The position numbers were made by a program, and so were the translations under genes. A DNA stretch of 14,038 bases from Nitrospirota bacterium. Its GTDB lineage: Bacteria; Nitrospirota; Thermodesulfovibrionia; Thermodesulfovibrionales; JdFR-85. Within the stretch, counting starts at the first letter, position 1, and each line of letters opens with the position of its first letter. The notes beneath the pieces are model-generated. The model was not told the DNA's origin, searched no databases, and saw nothing but the letters and a program-made list of their open reading frames with translations. The stretch lies in contig JAADHP010000103.1 of assembly GCA_013151785.1 (NCBI GenBank), positions 1 through 14,038 of the forward strand. The letters run 5' to 3'. This document shows, piece by piece, positions 6,778-12,823 of the stretch.

Positions 6778-8780
6778 TATATAGTCCAGTCCACCACTGT
6801 ATTGGATTCATAGGGAACATCACCAATGCCGTCGCCTGTCATGTCCCAGCCCAGGTAATCGCTCCAGTAGTTACCATCCCAATACTGGTCACGACTGGAT
6901 ACATACTTAACCTGTATCTCATTATGAATTATGGTGTTGCCTGTAACAATATTGTCCTCAGAGCCTCCCCAGTTATGGATACCTACCTGATTGTTCATAA
7001 CCAGATTGGATGAAACCCTGTTCAGCACGGAGTTGTAGAGGAATATTCCCTTTGTATTACCAATAATGATATTGTTTGAGATGTTGGTTCTCACAGCCTG
7101 AAGGAGAAGCAGTCCATGGGTCTGGTTTCCGGCTGCCAGATTTCCCTTCACTTCAGAATGCTTTGTATACATTATTGCAAGTCCTACAAGATTGGCTATG
7201 GCACGGTTACCATTGAATTTACCCCTGTCCACCCACATGCTGTGTATGGAGTATCGGGAGTGTCTGATTTCGTTGTCTATCACCTCTGCATCATGGCAGA
7301 CCTCCATATAGATACCGTCACGACAGTAATTGAGACTGTTTCCTATCACATGAGCCCTTTCGGTTCCTGTAAGATTGATACAATTACCCCTTAGTTCTCT
7401 ATCCAGACTTTTAATACCCGTGATTGTATTGCCCTCAATCAGGATATCTCTGCCCTCTACATTCCATATTCCAAAAATCACTCCATCCATCCTGTTATTG
7501 CTGACAACCACAGATTTTGTTCCCTTATGGATATAAATTGCTGTATCAGTTCGTGATAGATTTGAATCCTTGTAGCTGAATTCGAATCCCTGGATTACAA
7601 CATCTGAGGCTTTCACCTCAATGATATTGCCAGTTCTGGCAATAATTCTGGGATAATCCACCCCGACCAGTTTTAGAGGTTTGTCAATTGTGAATCTCTC
7701 CTGATAAACACCTGGCATTACTTTAATAGTATCCCCTGTAGAGGCCTGCTTAATCGATTCTGTTATTGTTTTATATTTATATTCACTCCCCACCACAAGG
7801 GTTTTTGCCCAGGAAAGGGGAGGAAGGAAAAGCACTATCAGAACAAATACAGTAGTGGCTGTGGTGAGACTGACCTCACCGCTTGCACGGCTTTCTTCTC
7901 TTTTCTTTTTCTTCAATGCAGGGCAGAGTTGCTCATCATGGTAGTTCATCTGACAGTCCAGACAGTACAGGCAGTCTGCCCTGTTTATACTGCCGTCGTG
8001 TCTGATTACATTATAGGGGCACTGTTTTTCACATATCCTGCAGGTGCCGCATAGTTCATACCGTTTTAGTTTCACAAAGGGTATCACCTGAAGTACAGAG
8101 GGCAGGGCAAGTGCACCTCCAAGTGGGCAGAGGTATCTGCAGAATGCCCTGTAAACTACCACTGATGCCCCAGTGAGAAACAGAAAGTAGAGATTAAAAT
8201 ACCACTGTCTGTGCATCTTGAGAACAAATGTCCTGAAGGGCTCCACCTCTGTGAGATATTCGGAGAGCATAAAGCTATAGAAAGAGACTGCCACAATAAT
8301 GAAAAAGACCACATACTTGAGGTAAAGCAGCTTATTATGTAGTGTCTGAGGTGGTTTCAGATGAAAACCTGGCAGGAGCTTCCGCCTGAGCTTGTTCAAG
8401 AGTTCAAGCATGGCTCCATAAGGGCAGAGCCAGCCACAAAAGACTCCTCTGCCCCAGATGAAAATCGTGAGAAAGATGAAGACAAAGGACAGAAATATAA
8501 AAGGTTCCATCAGGAACAGGCCCATGGGAAATTTCAGGGCCTTCAACTGGTTCAGTATTATCACAATATTTGTGGTGGTGGGCTGTGCCTTCAGAACACC
8601 ACCTACATAAAGGAAAGCCACCAGTAAAACAGCATATCTCAGGATGTTGAATAGCTTACGTTTCTTTGTGAGTCTGTCCTTCAGCAGTATAAGCAGTATT
8701 ATTATGCACAGAAAGGCAGCAAAGGCCACCACGTGTGGTGCCTTCATCTGCCATATCTGTATCCAGAGTGCCCTGTTCAT
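6756..8780 (-). CDS. Fusion of NosR C-terminal iron-sulfur membrane half to NosD beta-helix
   Basis: 674 residues, ATG at 8780 overlapping the upstream TGA (ATGA). Residues 1-290 match the membrane half of NosR: helices, FCGWLCPYGA (C115, C119), EVEPF, FCRYLCPLGG (C214, C218), and two 4Fe-4S sites, C244/C247/C250/C254 and C270/C273/C276/C286. After a Lys-rich linker (290-294) comes a hydrophobic segment 307-324 ending in LSWA-K, like a NosD signal peptide; then residues 326-674 are the NosD right-handed beta-helix (TGDTIKVMPGVY, many N.I..N..GI repeats, YWSDYLGWDMTGDGIGDVPY). Topology fits: Fe-S on the cytoplasmic side, NosD outside. The NosD end is cut by a frame change near 6778. The first part would carry electrons towards NosZ, the second would serve CuZ assembly. 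A sequencing error in the A-rich linker could also create the fusion. Confidence 0.88.
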   Translation of the reverse strand: MNRALWIQIWQMKAPHVVAFAAFLCIIILLILLKDRLTKKRKLFNILRYAVLLVAFLYVGGVLKAQPTTTNIVIILNQLKALKFPMGLFLMEPFIFLSFVFIFLTIFIWGRGVFCGWLCPYGAMLELLNKLRRKLLPGFHLKPPQTLHNKLLYLKYVVFFIIVAVSFYSFMLSEYLTEVEPFRTFVLKMHRQWYFNLYFLFLTGASVVVYRAFCRYLCPLGGALALPSVLQVIPFVKLKRYELCGTCRICEKQCPYNVIRHDGSINRADCLYCLDCQMNYHDEQLCPALKKKKREESRASGEVSLTTATTVFVLIVLFLPPLSWAKTLVVGSEYKYKTITESIKQASTGDTIKVMPGVYQERFTIDKPLKLVGVDYPRIIARTGNIIEVKASDVVIQGFEFSYKDSNLSRTDTAIYIHKGTKSVVVSNNRMDGVIFGIWNVEGRDILIEGNTITGIKSLDRELRGNCINLTGTERAHVIGNSLNYCRDGIYMEVCHDAEVIDNEIRHSRYSIHSMWVDRGKFNGNRAIANLVGLAIMYTKHSEVKGNLAAGNQTHGLLLLQAVRTNISNNIIIGNTKGIFLYNSVLNRVSSNLVMNNQVGIHNWGGSEDNIVTGNTIIHNEIQVKYVSSRDQYWDGNYWSDYLGWDMTGDGIGDVPYESNTVVDWTIYSGATPY

Positions 8781-9853
8781 TGCGCCTCCAGGAACCTCTC
8801 TGGTAGCCTGTATTCAACTGTGAAGGATTTGAAGATCTTTCTTGCACCAACCCGGAAGGGGAGTGTAAGATTAAACCTGAAGGGCATGGTGGGATCAAAA
8901 TCCTTGCCTCTTATAATAAACACACCACCTTCCTTGATTTCAGGTGCTCCATTGGCTGCAATCTCTGTCATTATCCTGTAGTCCTTATCCCTGAAAACAA
9001 AGACCTTGTTGTTCTGTTCAATATTGAATCTGTCAAAGATTCCACCTCTTACATAGCCAGAGCCCTTGAATGAGCCTTTACCTCTTCCGAACACGAAAAT
9101 TGCAGATTCTCCGCCTTTTAGCCTTCCCATTATATCTCTGTAAGACCTCTGGCCAAGGACGTTTCTTCCTATTGATGGTGGTACAACGAGTCCGAAATAG
9201 AGGTCAAGGTATATCTCATCACCCTTTAACCCGAGGTCACTGTATGAGATTCTCAGGTTCTTTACTGCTCCTTCACGCAGGAGTTCTTTCCAGGTCATGC
9301 GTACATACCTGGTGCTCAGTTTTCTCTTCTTCTTTGCCTCTCTGACCTTCAGGATGCCAACCTTTGAGGCCACCTTTCTTGCGCTGCCGGCGATTATGGC
9401 ATTTTGTACCATAGCGGTTACCGTAGCTCCTGTTATGGCATCCATGGAGATATCCTTTCCCAGCTTCAAGGGACTCCTTATGCTCTTGCCAGGGTATTGT
9501 TTTATGAAGCGTTTGTAATTGTCCTCTTTAAGACCGATCAATACTATGGGTTCAGAGTGATAGATCACCTTAACACCTGTAATCCTTCCCTCTGTGTCCA
9601 TCCCTATCAGTGTCTCCATGTGTTTTCCTGAGTATCCCAGCAGGTCACCTGTTAAATCCTTTGAAAGGAAGACATAGCCCACCAGTTTACCTTTACGATA
9701 TCCTTCCCAGTAGATGTCCTTTTTGACGAATCTGTCTGCCCTGAGCACATCAGAAAGTTTGTACTTGTACCTGTGCTCAAAGAACTCCCATTGGGCATAT
9801 ACCAGAGAAGTTATGGATAAAAGCAAAACAAGAAAGAAAAACAGTCTCTTCAT
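8777..9853 (-). CDS. nosR: NosR N-terminal half: secreted FMN-binding protein
   Basis: 358 residues from ATG 9853, with AGGAG 7 nt upstream and a signal peptide right after it (MKRLFFFLVLLLSITSLVYA); the longer frame to 9892 would start inside a hairpin loop. The FMN-binding domain (about 50-160) has HSEPIVLIGL and DAITGATVT, where T146 fits the threonine flavinylated by ApbE-type transferases (Dxx[ST]GA[ST]xT). The remainder to LPERFLEAQ matches the periplasmic region of NosR that normally runs on into the first membrane helix. Here it stops at TGA 8779-8777, and the membrane half begins in the -1 frame through an ATGA overlap. NosR is required for N2O reduction, probably by carrying quinol electrons through FMN and Fe-S to NosZ. 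Two proteins may assemble to do the job of one, or one indel has split a normal nosR. Confidence 0.88.
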   Translation of the reverse strand: MKRLFFFLVLLLSITSLVYAQWEFFEHRYKYKLSDVLRADRFVKKDIYWEGYRKGKLVGYVFLSKDLTGDLLGYSGKHMETLIGMDTEGRITGVKVIYHSEPIVLIGLKEDNYKRFIKQYPGKSIRSPLKLGKDISMDAITGATVTAMVQNAIIAGSARKVASKVGILKVREAKKKRKLSTRYVRMTWKELLREGAVKNLRISYSDLGLKGDEIYLDLYFGLVVPPSIGRNVLGQRSYRDIMGRLKGGESAIFVFGRGKGSFKGSGYVRGGIFDRFNIEQNNKVFVFRDKDYRIMTEIAANGAPEIKEGGVFIIRGKDFDPTMPFRFNLTLPFRVGARKIFKSFTVEYRLPERFLEAQ

Positions 9854-9877
9854 ACGATTACTCCTGGTTTCTAAATT

Positions 9878-9906
9878 TTCCAGGGAGGACATCGCCCTCC
9901 CTGGAA
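9878..9906 (-). terminator. Strong hairpin between nosZ and nosR
   Basis: A perfect 11-bp inverted repeat (TTCCAGGGAGG / CCTCCCTGGAA) with a 7-nt loop begins 7 nt after the nosZ stop. There is no U run after it on the transcribed strand (AATTTAG follows), so it is not a classic terminator. Its place right behind nosZ suggests a 3' end stabiliser, processing stop or leaky terminator that would leave more nosZ mRNA than downstream mRNA. The function is inferred from position. Confidence 0.5.
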
Positions 9907-9913
9907 TTTCTCT

Positions 9914-11770
9914 TTAAGGTTCTACTATGATTCTCATCCTCATCTCAAGGTGCAGGGCATGGCAGAAGTTGGTACAATATACCCAGAATACCCCTGGTTT
10001 ATCTGCAGTGAAGGTGACAGATTTTGTCTGGAACGGTGCTATAACAAAGTTGATATTGTAATTGGATATTGCCACACCATGCGAAAGGTCAGATATCTCG
10101 TCATGGTTGGTAACAATCAGTGTAACCCTGTCACCTTTCTTTACACGTGCCTCCTGTAATCCGTATACAGGGGCATTGGAGGTCATTCTGATGGTTACAT
10201 TCCTGCCCTTTCTTTCAACCCCGCTTTTCACCACTGCCAGGGGATGTTCAAACATCTCGTATCTGTCCTTAACACGAGGCTCTACTATATCTCTCCTGAC
10301 TATGATGCAGTCATGGGGCTCCAGATACTGAGGACCATCATGTACAAGTCTCAGTTTCTCTCCACTTATATCTACGAGTTGGTCGTTATCAGGTTTAAGT
10401 GGACCCGTGTTCAGGAATCTATCCTTTGAGAATTTGTTCAGGGAGACAAGCCATTTGCCATCTGCCTCCTTTGTTTCAGCCATTGACGCCATTATGTGAC
10501 CTACCTGGTAGTGGATATCAAGCACGTCTATTATGTACTCCTTCTTTTTCTTCTCTTCGGGGCCTTTTTTCTCTGCCTCGATTGCCTTCTGGATATTCCA
10601 CTTCACATTGGTACTGTCAATGAATACAGATGTGTAGGCATTACCTCTTCCATCAAAGGTGGTGTGAAGCGGTCCAAGGCCGATCTCTGGCTGTGCTACA
10701 ATACAGTCCTCGGGCTTTATCTTGCCTTCAAAGGCCCTGTCAACAAGGTCAAGATCTACCACAGTACAGGTAGGGGAGACCTTTCCAGAACATATGGCAT
10801 ATTTACCATCAGGTGAGATATTTACACCATGAGGGTTTTTTGGAACAGGGATTCTGAGTACAATGTCAGAATGTCCCTTCCTGCCATCAATAACCTTTAC
10901 ACCACTAATCCATTTGTATTTGCCCTTTCTGAGCGCCTCCCTGATTCTGCCCCAGTGAAATATGAGCATGTAGTCATAATCAGAGGCAAGCATCTCGGAT
11001 ATGGTTACACCCTTCTCAGTATTATAGGAGGTGGTCATGGAGTATTTACCCTTGTAATCAGTGGCTGCAAGGTCCATATTCTCATCCACCATAATCTGAC
11101 AGACTATACTCATCCTTTCAGCGTCAATAATGGTATGAAGACCATAATATTGTTTAGGCCTATCAAAGGCAGCAGCATTTGTCTGATCATTAGGGACGGG
11201 AATCTGAAATTCACTATTCTGAACAACCCACTCGGTCTTGGGATATCTCTGCGGAAAGAGTCCATGAGCACCCTGTACATTGGGGATATCAACAATGGCA
11301 TCCACCTCCATATAGTCAAGCCTGATTCTGGCAACCCTGTTGTTCAGTTTGTCATTAACAAAGAGATAACGTCCATCGTAGGTGCCGTTCTTATAAGAAC
11401 CATGAACATGGTGCGTGTCTCCTGTGTATTTTCCTCTTAAGAGTTTCCTGCTTTCATTGGTTATCCCCCAGCCACTTGCTACATCCATGTTAAACACAGG
11501 AATCCTTTTGAGTGTCCGCATGGATGGCAATCCCACAATCCTGATCTCTCCTGAATGACCTCCTGACCAGAAACCATAGTAATCATCCAGTTCCCCTGGT
11601 TTCACCTCATTGCTCAGGTGTCCTTTCTTGCCCCGCTTTGAGCTGGCAAATATCTTCTCCCTTGGCAGGATAACACCCGTTCCTGCAGCAGCAACGCCAG
11701 CTATGCCAGCGATTTTGAGAAAGTCCCTTCTCTTAAAACCCTTCTTGTCAGACCTGCTCTTTTCAGACAT
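9914..11770 (-). CDS. nosZ: Nitrous oxide reductase NosZ
   Basis: 618 residues from ATG 11770 (AGGAGG 8 nt upstream; a TTG two codons earlier is less likely). It reduces N2O to N2 in the periplasm with a CuZ (4Cu-sulfide) centre and a dinuclear CuA centre. The N-terminus has twin Arg in KRRDFLKIAG (R14, R15), a Tat signal. CuZ ligands of the beta-propeller are present: DTHHVH (H120, H121), GAHGLF, FHWGR, NPHGVNISPDG, GPLHTTFDG and EPHDC regions. The C-terminal cupredoxin domain carries all CuA ligands: H564 (DLSHG), and YCTNFCHALHLEM with C599, C603, H607 and M610; W601-type backbone ligand position is N601. Length is normal. It lies 36 nt after the cytochrome c gene and ahead of nosR. The Tat signal and NosR partner fit clade I-type systems, while the adjacent cytochrome c gene recalls other arrangements. 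Confidence 0.97.
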   Translation of the reverse strand: MSEKSRSDKKGFKRRDFLKIAGIAGVAAAGTGVILPREKIFASSKRGKKGHLSNEVKPGELDDYYGFWSGGHSGEIRIVGLPSMRTLKRIPVFNMDVASGWGITNESRKLLRGKYTGDTHHVHGSYKNGTYDGRYLFVNDKLNNRVARIRLDYMEVDAIVDIPNVQGAHGLFPQRYPKTEWVVQNSEFQIPVPNDQTNAAAFDRPKQYYGLHTIIDAERMSIVCQIMVDENMDLAATDYKGKYSMTTSYNTEKGVTISEMLASDYDYMLIFHWGRIREALRKGKYKWISGVKVIDGRKGHSDIVLRIPVPKNPHGVNISPDGKYAICSGKVSPTCTVVDLDLVDRAFEGKIKPEDCIVAQPEIGLGPLHTTFDGRGNAYTSVFIDSTNVKWNIQKAIEAEKKGPEEKKKKEYIIDVLDIHYQVGHIMASMAETKEADGKWLVSLNKFSKDRFLNTGPLKPDNDQLVDISGEKLRLVHDGPQYLEPHDCIIVRRDIVEPRVKDRYEMFEHPLAVVKSGVERKGRNVTIRMTSNAPVYGLQEARVKKGDRVTLIVTNHDEISDLSHGVAISNYNINFVIAPFQTKSVTFTADKPGVFWVYCTNFCHALHLEMRMRIIVEP

Positions 11771-11787
11771 TTTCAAACCTCCTGTAA

Positions 11788-11803
11788 ATAAATTTAAATT
11801 TAT
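11788..11803. promoter_or_regulatory. AT-only 16-bp palindrome before nosZ
   Basis: ATAAATTTAAATTTAT is a perfect palindrome in the 36-nt gap between the cytochrome c gene and nosZ, just upstream of the nosZ Shine-Dalgarno sequence. Its core TTTAAATTTA also occurs at 1822-1831 (before the cupredoxin-like gene) and at 12743-12752 (in the leader of the cluster). It may be a regulator site, an A/U-rich ribosome standby or mRNA processing site, or just AT-rich spacer. Confidence 0.3.
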
Positions 11804-11806
11804 ATC

Positions 11807-12616
11807 TTATTTACATCTCTTCTTGACATCCTTGAGCCTGTTCATAAGCTTCAACGTATAGGAGACAAGATGCCATCTCTGTTCTTCTGACATGGAATCC
11901 TGGTAGGAGGGCATGCCTGTACCATCAAGACCAGTGGTATAGGCAGTGTATACATTCTCAGGTGCAAAGCCCATCTTTGTGGCGCCTGTGGTGAAATCAA
12001 AGGGCAGAATTGGGTCACCCCAGTCGTCCTTCAGTTTGAATGCTTTTGGTCCATCTCCCTTTCCTTCCTCACCATGACACTCCCAGCATTTCATTTTTTT
12101 CCATAGTTCCTTGCCCTTTGCAACAGACTCAGGACATCCTACCCAGTCTGGTTTTCTGACAGGGATGGGATCACAGGGTTCCTCCTCTTCCCACCTTGGT
12201 GAGAATGTCTTTATATACTCTATTACAGCCCGTCGTTTCTCAAGGGAGATATTCGCATGCGATGGCATTCCTGAACGTGGTATTCCGTTTGTGACAACTC
12301 TCAGCAGGTCATTGTCTGTAGGCAGGCACCCGGTGGGCGTGGTTCTGAACTTGAAAACACCCACTGTAAAGTCCCTTGGATAAATATTTACTACAACCCC
12401 TTTTCTCTGGAACCTGTTGATAATACCCACCAGTCCCTTACCATCACCCTTCGTGCCATGACATATAACACAATAGGTGTTATAGACCTTTTTCCCCAAC
12501 TCGATAACCTTCTCTTCATCCTCCCCATATGCCAGGACATACATGGACAGAGAAAAGAGCATAACCAGACCGACAACAAAAACAGCAAAACTAAATTTCT
12601 TCTTTTGTCCTTCCAT
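11807..12616 (-). CDS. Diheme cytochrome c, likely electron donor in N2O respiration
   Basis: 269 residues from ATG 12616 with AAAGGAGGA just upstream; an alternative in-frame start at 12658 would overlap this Shine-Dalgarno sequence and precede the signal segment. Residues 8-29 are a hydrophobic signal or anchor. Two class I cytochrome c domains follow: CVICHG (heme at 49-53, with GMPSH and candidate ligand M117) and CWECHG (177-181, with GMPSYQD and candidate ligand M235). Extra Cys at C97, C148, C161 and C268 are not part of heme motifs. The gene is the first solid one of the cluster and lies directly before nosZ, as cytochrome c genes do in several nos clusters (nosC-like). It could carry electrons from a quinol-oxidising complex to the CuA site of NosZ. 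The role as donor is inferred from context. Confidence 0.9.
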   Translation of the reverse strand: MEGQKKKFSFAVFVVGLVMLFSLSMYVLAYGEDEEKVIELGKKVYNTYCVICHGTKGDGKGLVGIINRFQRKGVVVNIYPRDFTVGVFKFRTTPTGCLPTDNDLLRVVTNGIPRSGMPSHANISLEKRRAVIEYIKTFSPRWEEEEPCDPIPVRKPDWVGCPESVAKGKELWKKMKCWECHGEEGKGDGPKAFKLKDDWGDPILPFDFTTGATKMGFAPENVYTAYTTGLDGTGMPSYQDSMSEEQRWHLVSYTLKLMNRLKDVKKRCK

Positions 12617-12617
12617 T

Positions 12618-12695
12618 TTAGTCCTCCTTTTCTGAGAGTCTTTTAGGATTACAGCCATTAGAACATTTTTTTAAATCCATAAAAATTTGCCTCAT
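12618..12695 (-). CDS. Possible 25-codon leader ORF with a CxxxC motif
   Basis: An ATG at 12695 opens a 25-codon frame that ends with TAA at 12620-12618, one base before the ATG of the cytochrome c gene. GGGGAGG lies 10 nt upstream, and AAGGG 4 nt upstream. The peptide contains KKCSNGCNPKRL, a CxxxC pair, and is rich in charged residues. The tight junction would couple its translation with the cytochrome c gene. I do not recognise it; it may be a regulatory leader peptide, a tiny metal-binding protein, or chance. Confidence 0.35.
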   Translation of the reverse strand: MRQIFMDLKKCSNGCNPKRLSEKED

Positions 12696-12724
12696 AGAAC
12701 CCTTACCTCCCCTGAAGAGATTTC

Positions 12725-12742
12725 AAGGAGACCATGCTCCTT
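12725..12742. promoter_or_regulatory. Short hairpin in the leader of the nos cluster
   Basis: AAGGAG / CTCCTT form a 6-bp inverted repeat with a 6-nt loop. On the plus strand it is followed by TTT and an AT-rich stretch, which looks like a weak terminator, but no plus-strand gene ends here. On the minus strand it would fold near the 5' end of the predicted nos transcript. Confidence 0.3.
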
Positions 12743-12746
12743 TTTA

Positions 12747-12752
12747 AATTTA
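12747..12752 (-). promoter_or_regulatory. Candidate -10 element of the nos promoter
   Basis: TAAATT (minus strand) lies where a -10 box would be if a Crp/Fnr-type activator bound the palindrome 12775-12788 centred at about -41.5, which puts the start of transcription near 12740. This is a spacing argument only; no clear -35 box is needed for such class II promoters. Confidence 0.25.
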
Positions 12753-12768
12753 CTTAAATATGTGAAAT

Positions 12769-12788
12769 GTTACAGTAACTTAAGTTAC
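12769..12788. promoter_or_regulatory. Dyad operator cluster (GTTAC/GTAAC), Crp/Fnr-like architecture
   Basis: The region holds two overlapping dyads: GTTAC-A-GTAAC (12769-12779) and GTAACTTAAGTTAC (12775-12788), a perfect 14-bp palindrome with 5-bp half-sites around a 4-bp centre. That geometry equals that of Fnr/Dnr/NnrR sites (TTGAT-N4-ATCAA), though the half-site bases differ. It is about 160 nt upstream of the cytochrome c ATG in the only sizeable gap of the cluster. A nitric-oxide or oxygen-responsive regulator of this family would suit a nos operon; the identity is inferred. Confidence 0.5.
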
Positions 12789-12823
12789 AACTAACCTTGA
12801 ATAGATATTTGGAGTACAAATAA

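Noticed and set aside
8777..8790. Sec readthrough of the TGA that ends the NosR flavin part
   Set aside because: Reading through in the same frame gives no NosR-like sequence; the NosR continuation is in the -1 frame, and no SECIS-like hairpin follows.
12725..12752. Intrinsic terminator on the plus strand
   Set aside because: The hairpin followed by T residues looks like one, but the stem is only 6 bp and no plus-strand gene lies upstream, so I list it only as a leader hairpin.
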